Assembly (NCBI GenBank): GCA_016800925.1
Contig: JABCPU010000225.1
Span: forward strand, 1-64,000
Direction: 5' to 3'
Source: Suillus spraguei
Taxonomy: Eukaryota; Basidiomycota; Agaricomycetes; Boletales; Suillaceae
Length of the DNA stretch: 64,000 nucleotides
The notes beneath the pieces were generated by a model. The model worked only from the letters and a program-made list of their open reading frames with translations, did no database searches and was not told where the DNA came from. Positions 10,928-20,515 of the stretch are shown here, one piece after another. Every line of letters begins with the position of its first letter. The stretch's first letter is position 1. A program made the position numbers and the translations under genes.

Positions 10928-11764
10928 ATGTCGACCAAAGAATTCGAATACAAGATCGGTCAACCGATTGGTTTTGATGGAGATCGTGATAACTCTCGCG
11001 AGTTTATCCAGTCGTGCAACTTGCACTTTGACATCAATGAAAAGCTTTACACCACCGACAAGCAGAAGATCATCTACATAACATCCTTCATGACCGAGAA
11101 GAACGCCAAGTCATGGAAGGAGCAATTCCTTGAACATGCCCAATCTACCGACACATCGGGTCAAAAAGTTGGTTATGGGACAATGGTGGATTTTATGACG
11201 AGCTTCAAAGAAGCATTCGAACCAGTGGATACCAGAATGACCGCGCTTACGCGTCTCAGAGATCTCAAACAAGGAACTGGAGATCTTCACACCTACGTCG
11301 CCGACTTTGAGGCACTTGCAGCCAAGGCTCACATCACCGATAACGCGACAAAGATCCAGTTCTTCCAAGATGGTCTCAACTGGGGTATCCTAACCAAGCT
11401 TTTCAATACGGGAGATGTCTCCGAAATCTTCAGAGATGTTGTGTTGCAGTGCGTTGCTATTGACAACGCCCATCATCGGCTTAACGCCATGAGGACGCGT
11501 CATGCCCCACAACAGAAGAAGAAGAATTATGGGAATGCACGGTATATTCCGAACCGTGATTCCAATGCAATGGTCGTAGACCGAATCTCCGATATGGAGA
11601 GATCCGAATGCATGAAGAAAGGACAATGCTTCGGATGCAGAAAGACAGGACACCGTATTCATAACTGTCCTGACAGAAAGAAGAAGACCCCACTCCGACA
11701 AACCGAAGTCAAAGGAGAAGAGGAAGATGAAGAAACCGTGAGACGGATTGTTGAGGATTTTTGA
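10928..11764 (+). CDS. gag: gypsy-2 Gag
   Basis: A 278-residue protein starting at the first ATG after the leader. The central part has the helical retrotransposon gag pattern (SFMTEKNAKSWKEQF, and FKEAFEPVDTRMTALTRLRDL near residues 95-115). Near residue 237 is a CCHC zinc knuckle, CFGCRKTGHRIHNC (C-x2-C-x4-H-x4-C), which should bind the packaged RNA. The tail is basic, then acidic. It forms the virus-like particle. The stop TGA at 11762-11764 follows a run of five T, and pol continues in the -1 frame across this point. Confidence 0.92.
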   Translation: MSTKEFEYKIGQPIGFDGDRDNSREFIQSCNLHFDINEKLYTTDKQKIIYITSFMTEKNAKSWKEQFLEHAQSTDTSGQKVGYGTMVDFMTSFKEAFEPVDTRMTALTRLRDLKQGTGDLHTYVADFEALAAKAHITDNATKIQFFQDGLNWGILTKLFNTGDVSEIFRDVVLQCVAIDNAHHRLNAMRTRHAPQQKKKNYGNARYIPNRDSNAMVVDRISDMERSECMKKGQCFGCRKTGHRIHNCPDRKKKTPLRQTEVKGEEEDEETVRRIVEDF

Positions 11765-14700
11765 CTTGGAGAAACAAAGACTCGACGTATGTTTCTCCCA
11801 ATGTAATACTAAGACTTGTACGCGCTGTAGGTGAAAGAAAAGAACTTCGTGTCCCAATCACCCTCCACTCGCGTACTCGTTTGAAATCCGTCGACACTAC
11901 CGCTGTTATCGATTCAGGAGCAGCAGGAACGTTCATCTCAGAAGAGTTTGTGAAACTCCATCAAATCACACGACGAAAACTCAAGGAACCATTTCGAGTT
12001 ACAACGGCAGATGGAACTCTCATAAAAGGAGGACCAATCACGCATTACTGCCTCCTAGTGGTCAAGATTGACGATCGAACCATGTATGGAAAATTCAATA
12101 TCACCAAACTAGGAAGGAGAGATCAAATCCTTCTTGGGATTCCTTGGTTACGAGCAATGAACCCAATTATAGATTGGGCTGCTGAAACTCTTGTCCTTTC
12201 ACGGACAGAGAAATCAGATGAAATCGAAATCGATATGGATGAAGATCGGAAGAAAAACGGGTTGCCTCAACTTTTCAATCATATGAGGTGGCAACATTCC
12301 TGTCTTCCGAAACCTAGTATCGCACCTCCTATTGAGAACCCTGAAGACTCAGAACCAGAAGTACGAATGCCACGTACCATAGAACCAACTCCACGCGTAC
12401 AATTGCCGCGAGCAGTGTCACCGATCCCTCGCGCGGAGAAGCGCAAGAATGAATCTGAACCCGAGCATCGGGCCGGACAAGAACCTATTGAGCAACGGCC
12501 AATAGAAGAACAGAAGCAAGGAAAAAGGAAACTGGAAGAAGAACTCCCAGGGCGAAGCACCAATGTACCGAAACTATCCAAGTTCTTCGTTCCCCCGAAA
12601 ACTCTTTCAGCTTCAATAGAAGTAATCCCTGATGAAGAAGAACCCATGCCCTCGTTGATCCCAACCGAGGATGATGACCAATTCGACACTATGAACGATG
12701 TCTGGCATGCGCCAGAAGTACGCGAAATTTCCTCTTACGAACTAGGGGATGGAGAATTTCTTGTGGAATATGATACCGACGGAATTAACATGAGGATTAT
12801 AGAAGAAGTATCTATGGACACACCCTTGACACATGATGGAACTTCTCAACTCGAACAATCCTCCAACTACTCCACAACTCCACTCCCGAAATACAGTAAC
12901 AAGGCTCAGGAATTCGCCACGGACGAGAAGGAAAAGAAAAAGAAATCCTTCGACGAATTGGTCCCAGATTATCTACACGACTTTGCAGACGTCTTTGCTA
13001 AAGACGGATTAAACAAACTACCCCCCGAACGACCTGGTATTGATCATCGGATCGATACTAAACCCGGTTTTATTCCTCGCACGTCTAAGGTCTACCCGCT
13101 ATCGGAAAAAGAACGCACTGCCGTCAAAACGTTTATCGATGAAAATGTTGCGAAAGGTTTTATCTCAGAATCGAAGTCGCCTCAAGCTAGTGGCTTCTTC
13201 TTTGTAGGAAAGAAGAGTGGAGAACTGCGTCCCTGTCAAGACTACCGTTACATCAATGATTGGACAGTCAAAAACGCATATCCGCTCCCACTCCCTATTT
13301 CCCTTGTCGCGCGTCTTCATAACGCACAGTTCTTTACGAAAATGGATATCCGGTCCGGTTATAACAATATTCGCATCCATCCTGACGATAGGTGGAAAGC
13401 TGCTTTTACCACGGAATTTGGCCTCTTTGAACCGAACGTCATGTTCTTTGGCCTTTGCAATTCCCCAGCAACTTTTCAAGCATACATGAATCGCACCTTT
13501 CAACAAGAAATCAATGAAGGATGGATGGTGATCTATATGGACGATATCCTGATTTTCTCTACGACAATGGCAGAACATCGTGAACGGACCAGACGAGTCT
13601 TGATGAGGATAAGGAAAGAACATCTGTTCTTGAAACCGGAGAAATGCACCTTCGATGCCGAAGAAGTGGAATACCTCGGAATGATAATTCGGCCCGGACA
13701 AGTTGCTATGGATGCCGCCAAAACCAAGGGAATCTCCGAATGGCCAATCCCGAAATCTGTAAAAGATGTTCGGTCATTCCTCGGTTTTTGCAACTTCTAC
13801 CGCACGTTCATTTCCCACTATTCCGACATCGCTAGACCCCTTATCGATTTGACAAAGAAAGATAAGGCCTTTGAATGGTCAACCGAATGTATGGACACCT
13901 TCGATGAACTGAAACGACGCTTTACATCCCAACCGGTACTCCGTAACCCTGATCCTTCTCGACAATTTGCCATTGCTACCGATGCTTCGCTCGTAGCAAC
14001 TGGCGGAGTTCTCCTGCAGACTGACGAGAATGGTGTTTATCACCCTTGTGCATACCTCTCACAGTCTTTGAACCCCGCAGAACGCAATTACCAGATCTTT
14101 GATCGGGAACTCCTTGCCGTGATCCGGGCATTGAACGAATGGCGTCACTATCTCGAAGGAAACCCACACCCCGTCCTGGTATTCACCGACCATAAGAACC
14201 TTCTGTACTTTAGAAGTGCACAGAAGCTCACCCGTCGCCAAGCACGTTGGCAATTGATTTTGTCTATTTACGACATCGAACTGCATCACGTTGCAGGTAC
14301 TAAATTAGCAGTACCTGATGCACTATCCCGCCGGCCTGATTATGATTCTGGCAAAGACGATAACGAGGACCAAACCCTCCTCCCTGACGCTCTATTCGTT
14401 CGTCTTATTGACACCGACTTGAAGGATGTGCTATCATCCTCTGACCCCCTCGATGACCCTGTCTTCAAAACGGCATCTGATGCCCTTGATGGCGTGTGCC
14501 TGCCTCCTATGAAATCGGCACTCTCTGATTGGAAGATCGAGGAGAATGTCCTCTATTTTAAGAATCGCGCTTATATTCCTCCGGCGCATCGCTCCGATAT
14601 CCTAAAAAGGTATCATGATCATCCCACTGCGGGACATCCTGGTAGATTCAAAACCGAAGAACTCGTTAAGCGGGAAGCCTGGTGGCCTGCAATGGGCTCT

Positions 14701-15822
14701 TATATTTGGAAATACGTTGAGGGTTGCGCCCTTTGTCAGCAAATGAAAGCGGATACTCATCCTGTTCGACCTCCGCTCGCGCCTATTCCTTCGTCGGCTG
14801 TTCGCCCGTTCTCCCAAGTCTCTGTTGATCTTATCACCGACCTCCCCGTTTCTGGAGGCTTTGACAGTATCATGGTCGTGGTAGACCATGGCCTTACGAA
14901 GGGGGTAATTATTATCCCTTGTTTGAAAACTATCACTTCAGAAGGTGTGGCCAAGCTATTTTTAAAACATGTGTACCGACGATTTGGACTCCATGACAAA
15001 GTTATCTCGGATCGAGGACCGCAATTCCTATCTCGCTTCTCAAAGGAACTTGCCCGACTTCTCGACTACGTCATCGCTCCATCCACGGCTTACCACCCGC
15101 AGACTGATGGTCAAACGGAAAGGCTCAATCAAGAACTTGAGACATATCTACGTATTTATTGTCGTAACAACCCTGAAGACTGGGTAGAACACCTACCACT
15201 CGCCGAATTCGTCCACAACCACCGAAAACACGATGCAAGGAATGCATCACCCTTCTATTTGATGATGGGATATGAACCACGCGCTATCCCTCATCTGATC
15301 CCTGATTCATCCGTCCCCGCAGCAGAAGATCGAGTACGATCTCTGCAGAAGATAAGAGAAGAAGCAATCGCCTGTCACAACATCGCTATGCAGACAATGG
15401 CCGAACGATCCCGAGGAGATAAGTACATCCCATGGAAGATCGGAGATAAGGTTTGGCTATCCGCTGCTAATCTCAGACTTAAACTCCCATCAAGGAAACT
15501 GGCACCGAAACGATACGGACCTTTCCCGATCATCGATGTCTTATCACCCATCACGTTCACACTCAAGCTTCCTCCGCAATGGAAGATTCACCCCACGTTC
15601 CACGCTTCTGTCTTATCGTCCTATAGCGAAACAGACGTACACGGACCGAACTTCCCTGAACCCCCACCTGATATCATTGAAGAAGAAGAAGAATACGAAA
15701 TAGAAGCAATTCTTTCCCATAAAGGAACCGGTACTCGCCGACGCTACCTCGTCTCCTGGAAAGGATATTCATCGGGAAATAACGAATGGCTCCCAGAAAA
15801 GAACTTAAAGAACTCCGCCTGA
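11755..15822 (+). CDS. pol: gypsy-2 Pol: protease, reverse transcriptase, RNase H, integrase, chromodomain
   Basis: The frame opens at 11755 and has no ATG start, so it is expressed by fusion to Gag. Residues counted from 11761: aspartic protease around IDSGAAGTF (near 50); reverse transcriptase with YMDDILIF (near 595); RNase H with ATDASLVATGG, DRELLAV and FTDHKNLLYF (about 735-820); integrase with an HHCC zinc-binding region (HDHPTAGHPG, CALCQQMK) and catalytic acids in SVDLITD, SDRGPQF and QTERLNQE; a C-terminal chromodomain (YLVSWKGYSSGNNEW). All recognisable catalytic residues are present and the frame is open throughout. The order RT-RH-IN-chromodomain makes it a chromovirus. Confidence 0.96.
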   Translation, partial: GFLTWRNKDSTYVSPNVILRLVRAVGERKELRVPITLHSRTRLKSVDTTAVIDSGAAGTFISEEFVKLHQITRRKLKEPFRVTTADGTLIKGGPITHYCLLVVKIDDRTMYGKFNITKLGRRDQILLGIPWLRAMNPIIDWAAETLVLSRTEKSDEIEIDMDEDRKKNGLPQLFNHMRWQHSCLPKPSIAPPIENPEDSEPEVRMPRTIEPTPRVQLPRAVSPIPRAEKRKNESEPEHRAGQEPIEQRPIEEQKQGKRKLEEELPGRSTNVPKLSKFFVPPKTLSASIEVIPDEEEPMPSLIPTEDDDQFDTMNDVWHAPEVREISSYELGDGEFLVEYDTDGINMRIIEEVSMDTPLTHDGTSQLEQSSNYSTTPLPKYSNKAQEFATDEKEKKKKSFDELVPDYLHDFADVFAKDGLNKLPPERPGIDHRIDTKPGFIPRTSKVYPLSEKERTAVKTFIDENVAKGFISESKSPQASGFFFVGKKSGELRPCQDYRYINDWTVKNAYPLPLPISLVARLHNAQFFTKMDIRSGYNNIRIHPDDRWKAAFTTEFGLFEPNVMFFGLCNSPATFQAYMNRTFQQEINEGWMVIYMDDILIFSTTMAEHRERTRRVLMRIRKEHLFLKPEKCTFDAEEVEYLGMIIRPGQVAMDAAKTKGISEWPIPKSVKDVRSFLGFCNFYRTFISHYSDIARPLIDLTKKDKAFEWSTECMDTFDELKRRFTSQPVLRNPDPSRQFAIATDASLVATGGVLLQTDENGVYHPCAYLSQSLNPAERNYQIFDRELLAVIRALNEWRHYLEGNPHPVLVFTDHKNLLYFRSAQKLTRRQARWQLILSIYDIELHHVAGTKLAVPDALSRRPDYDSGKDDNEDQTLLPDALFVRLIDTDLKDVLSSSDPLDDPVFKTASDALDGVCLPPMKSALSDWKIEENVLYFKNRAYIPPAHRSDILKRYHDHPTAGHPGRFKTEELVKREAWWPAMGSYIWKYVEGCALCQQMKADTHPVRPPLAPIPSSAVRPFSQVSVDLITDLPVSGGFDSIMVVVDHGLTKGVIIIPCLKTITSEGVAKLFLKHVYRRFGLHDKVISDRGPQFLSRFSKELARLLDYVIAPSTAYHPQTDGQTERLNQELETYLRIYCRNNPEDWVEHLPLAEFVHNHRKHDARNASPFYLMMGYEPRAIPHLIPDSSVPAAEDRVRSLQKIREEAIACHNIAMQTMAERSRGDKYIPWKIGDKVWLSAANLRLKLPSRKLAPKRYGPFPIIDVLSPITFTLKLPPQWKIHPTFHASVLSSYSETDVHGPNFPEPPPDIIEEEEEYEIEAILSHKGTGTRRRYLVSWKGYSSGNNEWLPEKNLKNSA
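11758..11764 (+). promoter_or_regulatory. Gag-Pol -1 frameshift site
   Basis: The bases TTTTTGA end gag as TTT TGA. Stepping back one base gives TTT TTG and enters pol. The pol frame is closed by TGA at 11752-11754, so the shift must happen between 11755 and the gag stop. A P-site phenylalanine tRNA can re-pair perfectly on the T run with the stop codon in the A site. No stimulatory RNA structure was assessed. Confidence 0.6.
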
Positions 15823-15911
15823 ATTTTGAATGCTTATAAGAAGCAACACGCCCTTTGATCATTCTTCAGTCAATCAACCGCACTAGCACTTGATCAACTA
15901 TTTGTATCGAA

Positions 15912-17381
15912 ATGTCTTTCCCCACTGCCTACATTACACCCGTCGTCGCTACCACCAATGACTCCGACTCTGAAACTGGACGATACGGAACCCTTACCGC
16001 TGAGATCGACAACTCCTCCTACATCGAAGCCGCCATTCTCTGCGAGGGACATGCCCTCGAGATCGAAAGAATCCTTACTGAAAGAGGCGCCTTCCCTGCA
16101 CTCCTTATCGTCAACATCATTCGCATTGCAGCCCTCATTGAAGCCACTGCCAAAGAAACAACAGAAATTACTCTCCGTCACCGCTTCCTTCATCTTCAAA
16201 AACGCATTCGTGCTTACGCTATGTTGCTTCTTCCCGATTCCTTTAAGAATGATGTTGAAGAAGCTATTCATATCATTGCCGAGCGTCGAGCAGGTGTTGC
16301 TCGACCTCCCTCTCCGCAGGAAGATGCGCCACTTCCTATCCCAGCACCCTCTTCTTCACGCGCTTATACTAGTCTTGATGCCTTTACTGGCTTATACACT
16401 GCTGTCCAAGAGATCGGACAACTTACAAACCGAGTCGTCGAAACCATCCAACAGTCCGTCACTGAAACAAGAGCAGCCCGAAACTTAGTGGAAGAAGCCA
16501 TTACTGATCTACAGCAGACGCAAAGTGATCTTGCTTCTCCACGAACCCCATCCCCGATTCAACGACCAACTTCACCGCCTCCTATTACAGTTACCCATGA
16601 ACATCCAGCATGGCTATATGAACCATGCACGGAGGAGCAGTATGCGGCCGCTAAATTGCTCGGGATTTCTGCCACTGAGCTGGTGACCCTCGGCCCTCGA
16701 CTTCGCGACCTTCATATTCATCCTCCTATGTCTATTCCACCATCATTCGGCCCTATGGATCCCGTTTCACCAGTCTTAGTAAAAGACTTCGGTATCACAT
16801 CCCCCTCTTCATCCACCGAACTCATTGCGGCTGCCGAACGAGAAATCACACCGGATCTCCCTATATCAGCATACACTTTGTCCTCTACTCAACAGGCGCA
16901 GCTTAAACGGCAGAACACCCTTGCCTTAAAACGTATGACGAAGAAAAAGGGAAAGAAACGTGCCAGATCCACTAGTCCTACATCCATCATCTCTCCATCT
17001 CCCTTACGTGCAGTTCATTCCAACCCTGATGAGAACATGAGGTGTCGAATCTGCGGACTACTTGGACATCGCCAAAAGAATTGCGCGGAATATCAGTGCA
17101 GGATCTGCAGATATTGGTCGCCCACTCATTTATCTCTTTACTGTCCTAAACGAGTCGGTCCTCCCCCTTTCGAATTAACTTGGAAGGATGAAGGGTTCTA
17201 TGACGCGCTTCATGCTTGGGAAAAGCAGCTTGACGATGAACGCATCGACAAAGGCAAGAACAGAGATTCCAAGCGACGCGCTGGTCTCGAAGAAGCTGAG
17301 TATATGAGAAGTGGATCTTTTGCGGACGAAGATTACGAATGGAGTGATGACCCCGTTTACTATGCGAATCAAGATGTATAA
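15912..17381 (+). CDS. gypsy-2 third ORF, zinc-knuckle protein
   Basis: A 489-residue frame starts 89 bp after pol, in the position where env lies in other elements. I see no signal peptide or membrane segment. The first half is helical and alanine/glutamate rich, a middle part has TPSPIQRPTSPPP-like linkers, and a basic patch (RMTKKKGKKRARS) precedes two zinc-knuckle-like motifs: CRICGLLGHRQKNC (C-x2-C-x4-H-x4-C) and CRICRYWSPTHLSLYC (C-x2-C-x6-H-x4-C). This suggests a second nucleic-acid-binding, Gag-like protein. The full open frame in a young element argues for function. How it is translated (spliced or subgenomic RNA) is not visible. Confidence 0.8.
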   Translation: MSFPTAYITPVVATTNDSDSETGRYGTLTAEIDNSSYIEAAILCEGHALEIERILTERGAFPALLIVNIIRIAALIEATAKETTEITLRHRFLHLQKRIRAYAMLLLPDSFKNDVEEAIHIIAERRAGVARPPSPQEDAPLPIPAPSSSRAYTSLDAFTGLYTAVQEIGQLTNRVVETIQQSVTETRAARNLVEEAITDLQQTQSDLASPRTPSPIQRPTSPPPITVTHEHPAWLYEPCTEEQYAAAKLLGISATELVTLGPRLRDLHIHPPMSIPPSFGPMDPVSPVLVKDFGITSPSSSTELIAAAEREITPDLPISAYTLSSTQQAQLKRQNTLALKRMTKKKGKKRARSTSPTSIISPSPLRAVHSNPDENMRCRICGLLGHRQKNCAEYQCRICRYWSPTHLSLYCPKRVGPPPFELTWKDEGFYDALHAWEKQLDDERIDKGKNRDSKRRAGLEEAEYMRSGSFADEDYEWSDDPVYYANQDV

Positions 17382-17398
17382 AGTCGGTGACTTTACGT

Positions 17399-17413
17399 GT
17401 AAAAAGGGGGTAA
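17399..17413 (+). other. gypsy-2 polypurine tract
   Basis: AAAAAGGGGG (17401-17410) followed by TAA lies directly before the 3' LTR and should prime plus-strand DNA synthesis. Confidence 0.75.
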
Positions 17414-17889
17414 TGTTACAATCGTACGTGCCCCTATTCATTTTCCTATCTCATTTACCATGTATATTACATAACATGACTCTGACTCATATGCTCAACG
17501 CATCTGTACTATAGTTGCCTTCCTTCTTTGGATACGCACTTACGTTCTCACACTTCTCTTGGTCTGTGCGCACATACTGGCCTATTTAAGCACAGTGTAC
17601 TTGTAGTAGATTCCCTACTTTAATCTTACTGGGTTTTACCAGGAATCTCCTTCGCTTAGGTCTCCAACCTAAGTCGTCTTGAATCGTCTCTAAGTCTAAG
17701 CACTCCTTAGCCTTAGTCTCTATTCTCGCAGATACCTCTTAGACTTGTCTTTGAGGCTGAACCCTTGATCGTACTCGGAACGCGTTCCTTGTACTTTCAC
17801 CTTGTTCTCTTTTGAACATTGTAAGAACTTCCCAGCAGACCGTCTGTGTCTCTTCACTGTCGCTGGTGACGCCACCCCAGTTCGTAACA
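17414..17889 (+). repeat. gypsy-2 3' LTR
   Basis: 476 bp, with no difference from the 5' LTR that I could find by eye. It is followed by the GCAAG target duplicate at 17890-17894. Confidence 0.97.
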
Positions 17890-17894
17890 GCAAG

Positions 17895-19110
17895 TCTAGA
17901 GTATAAGTTGACGACTCAGGGTTCGCAGACACAATTGTGTATGGGCCGTCTAACCGCGGCATGAATTTTGCTACTCATTTGTTATTTCCGTTAAGATATT
18001 CTCGTCTTCTGTTGGCCATTGAGAGGTATATGAAGTCACCAATTTTGAATGAGGGTTTGTTGTTTCTGTGAGTGTTTGCGGTGTTTGCCTGTGCAATTCG
18101 CGAAGCTAATAGGGCATCGTGTGCGTCAGCTACGTTGGTCTTCAATGATTTGATCGCCTCGAGTGCGTTCACGATGTCCATTGGGAAGTCGTCTCTTGTG
18201 GTCTGAATCTGTTCTGTAGTCAGTGGTGGTAGGAGACGTGGTGTTCTTCCAAGGTGTAGGTGGAATGGTGTGTATCCAGTTGATGCATTGATTGTTGACA
18301 TTAGATTGAACCTGACCCATGGTAGGGCGTTTACCCAACCTATTTGGTGTCGGTCCACGAAGTATCTAAGGGTTTGGTCAATGGTTTTGTTAGTATGTTC
18401 ACTTGCCTCGTCAGTCTGTGGGTGGTAAGCCGTTGACATTTTCAATTTTACCCCAGTGAGATGGTGTAGCGCCTTCCAAAACTTGCTGGTGAACAACTTG
18501 TCACGATCGGAGATTATACTTAGTGGCAGTCTGTTCTCGCAGTACCAGTGATCGAAGAAGAGGTTCATGACCTCGCGAGCCTTCATGTTCATTCGACAAG
18601 GCACTAGTCTGATGTCTGCGCCCAGACGGTCTGTGATCGTCATGATTCCGTTGAACCCCTTTTCTGTTGGTAAGGGTCTGATGAAGTCGATCGCGACTGA
18701 TTCACCTCTGTGATCAGGCACAGGCAGAGGGTGTAGGGGGCCAGCTGGTTTTGTCGTTCAACTCTTGTTTCTCACACAATCCGAACATGCTGGTATGTAG
18801 CTCTCCTCGAGATCTCGCCTCATATTTGGCCAATAATACAATTCCCAGATTGCTGCGTAGGATTTGTCAATTTCGAAATGACCCAGTTGGTTGTGCGCCA
18901 AATGGAATATTGCCTCTCGCAGGTCCATTACGCGAGGGATGACCAAGCATTCATTGAGGTATAGGAGGCCGTCTCGTTGTTGAAGACCTGGTAGGGAAGT
19001 CATTAATTTTCCTAACTTAACACACCATGGATCTGTCAGGTAACCGTTCTTGATATCGTGGAGCATTGACATGTCCGGCATTACTGATAGGATCAATGCT
19101 ACCGGCTTGA
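17895..19110 (-). pseudogene. gypsy-1 integrase, decayed (right arm copy)
   Basis: The minus strand reads from the Tc1 junction through DMSMLHDIKNGYL and the zinc-binding region (HLAHNQLGHF, CSDCVRNK), then an in-frame TGA near 18757. The integrase core follows (18721-17975: AIDFIRPLP, ISDRDKLF, YHPQTDEASEHTN), then a second TGA near 17972 and the start of the chromodomain linker (RLDGPYTIVSANP). Both stops are C-to-T type and shared with the left arm. The part after 17895 was displaced to 10253 by gypsy-2. Confidence 0.88.
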
Positions 19111-19112
19111 TA

Positions 19113-19325
19113 CAGTGGCTCAAAAAATTGTCCACATGTTTTGGCATTTTTCACTATCTATAATATTGTGTGAGAACAAACAAATGCCTCAAAAAATGCT
19201 TATACCACATTGTAGTATGGCTTCAGGGCTTTCATTTGAGCCCTACACCGTGGGAATCGGTGGAGATATGGTGGAGATACAAGGCTCACAAAATGGTGAC
19301 TCATGCGGACAGTTTTTTGACTCAA
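19113..19325 (+). repeat. Tc1 left terminal inverted repeat
   Basis: The outer tip CAGTGGCTCAAAAAATTGTC has an inverted counterpart at the inner edge (CATGCGGACAGTTTTTTGA, 19302-19320), so each long TIR is itself bounded by a short inverted pair. The core between them matches the right TIR with a few differences. Confidence 0.85.
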
Positions 19326-19351
19326 GTATTTTACAGTAATAACCAGGTATT

Positions 19352-20368
19352 CTAGTATTTTGTATGACCTCCCTTGGCTTTAATTACTGCCTCTATCCTT
19401 CTAGGCATACTCTCAATTAATTTCTGGCAATCCTCAGCTATGATATTCCCCCATTCCACTGCTACTCTCTCCCAAAGCTCCCATACTCCTTTAGGGGGGT
19501 TTTCATAGGCTTGAAGCTTTTTCTTGAGTGTTCCCCAGAGATGTTCAATGACATTGACATCAGGAGACTGTGCTGGCCAGTCAAGAACATTGATGTTATG
19601 TTCTTCAAACCATTCCCTAGCTCTTCTGGATGTGTGCTTGGGATCATTATCCTGTTGGAAAATGATATCTTCTTCATCAATCCCTGATTCTGCCAAGCTA
19701 GGCAGCAAGTGGTCATTTAAAATGTCCACATACTGCTCAGCATTCATCTTCCCCTCAACCTCAGCAAGCATTCCCACACCATTCCATCCCATACAGCCCC
19801 ATACCATTAAAGAACCTCCTCCAAACTTGACAGTCCCATTAACCTCTCTGTCTGTTAGGCCATCTCCCTTCTTTTTCCATACATACACCTTCCCATCTGA
19901 CCCAATCCTATTGATTTTGGTCTCATCTGACCATATAACACGCTTCCAGTCCTCTACAGTCCAGTGTTGATGAGCTAAGGCAAAGGCTAGTCTTCTCTGC
20001 CTATGTTTGATGGAGAGAAGAGGCTTTTTCTTCTTTGTTACTACCTTGAGATGAGCTGCCTTGAGAACATTCCTCACAGTTTGTGAAGAGACAGGGGTAG
20101 TGATGGTGGAATTGATATAATGGGTGGCTTGGACAGCATTATCAGCCTTTCCTGTAGTGATATGTTGGATAATAGCCCTTTTGTCAGTAGAGGTAAGCTT
20201 GGATGGACGTCCTCCACAAGAGTTTTCCTTGTCTGGGTGGCTTTCTTTGATGAACTTGGCCACAGTGGACTTGCATACTCCAGTTCTAGAGGAAATTTGG
20301 CGAGCAGAGAGGCCAGCATAAGACAGAGAGAGGATATTATCTCTTTGAGCAGAGGAGATGGCTTTCAT
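19352..20368 (-). CDS. Tc1-type DD34E transposase
   Basis: I chose the start at 20368 (MKAISSAQRDNIL), giving 338 residues; an upstream ATG at 20446 would add 26 residues that look unlike the family. Two helix-turn-helix regions come first (LSYAGLSARQISSRTGVCKS, near residue 18; a GRPSKLT linker; then the second paired-like domain). The catalytic core has WSDETKI (first D), FQQDNDPKHTS (second D) and SPDVNVIEHLW (E). There are 34 residues between the second D and the E, giving DD34E. The enzyme cuts the TIRs and inserts at TA. No stop or frameshift is seen. Confidence 0.95.
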   Translation of the reverse strand: MKAISSAQRDNILSLSYAGLSARQISSRTGVCKSTVAKFIKESHPDKENSCGGRPSKLTSTDKRAIIQHITTGKADNAVQATHYINSTITTPVSSQTVRNVLKAAHLKVVTKKKKPLLSIKHRQRRLAFALAHQHWTVEDWKRVIWSDETKINRIGSDGKVYVWKKKGDGLTDREVNGTVKFGGGSLMVWGCMGWNGVGMLAEVEGKMNAEQYVDILNDHLLPSLAESGIDEEDIIFQQDNDPKHTSRRAREWFEEHNINVLDWPAQSPDVNVIEHLWGTLKKKLQAYENPPKGVWELWERVAVEWGNIIAEDCQKLIESMPRRIEAVIKAKGGHTKY

Positions 20369-20515
20369 GGTGATTATGACTATGATACATGAGATATTCT
20401 GGTTTATATAGTTAGATATAGTCATAAAATAACATAATGACACCACTTTATAATTTATATAATAGTGGCATGATTTTTATGGTGTCATAAATAATGATTT
20501 ATATAGTTTTAATAT

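Larger units (their letters stand above)
10254..17889 (+). mobile_element. Ty3/gypsy chromovirus gypsy-2, complete and young
   Basis: The element is 7636 bp long with two 476-bp LTRs that look identical base for base, flanked by GCAAG (10249-10253 and 17890-17894). The left inverted arm keeps the uninterrupted site near 1080-1084. Inside are a self-priming PBS, gag (10928-11764), pol in the -1 frame (to 15822), a third ORF (15912-17381) and a polypurine tract ending at 17410-17413. I see no inactivating mutation, so it may still be active. Confidence 0.97.
7788..18972. repeat. Right arm of the inverted duplication (interrupted by gypsy-2)
   Basis: After removal of gypsy-2 and one copy of its target site, this stretch is the reverse complement of 1-3537. 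Base 7788 onwards (TATCATCGATGCTGAGG) pairs with the left arm ending near 3537. The right arm gained gypsy-2 after the duplication. It probably extends past 18972, but the matching left part lies outside the window. Confidence 0.93.

Noticed and set aside
12279..12689. Long minus-strand frame opposite gypsy-2 pol
   Set aside because: It is the mirror of the acidic, glutamate-rich part of pol and has no sequence features of its own.
15958..16488. 176-codon frame overlapping the gypsy-2 third ORF
   Set aside because: It lies in another frame of the 489-codon zinc-knuckle ORF, has odd composition and lacks motifs.
19115..19970. Plus-strand frames over the Tc1 element
   Set aside because: They are antisense to the transposase gene or lie within the TIR.
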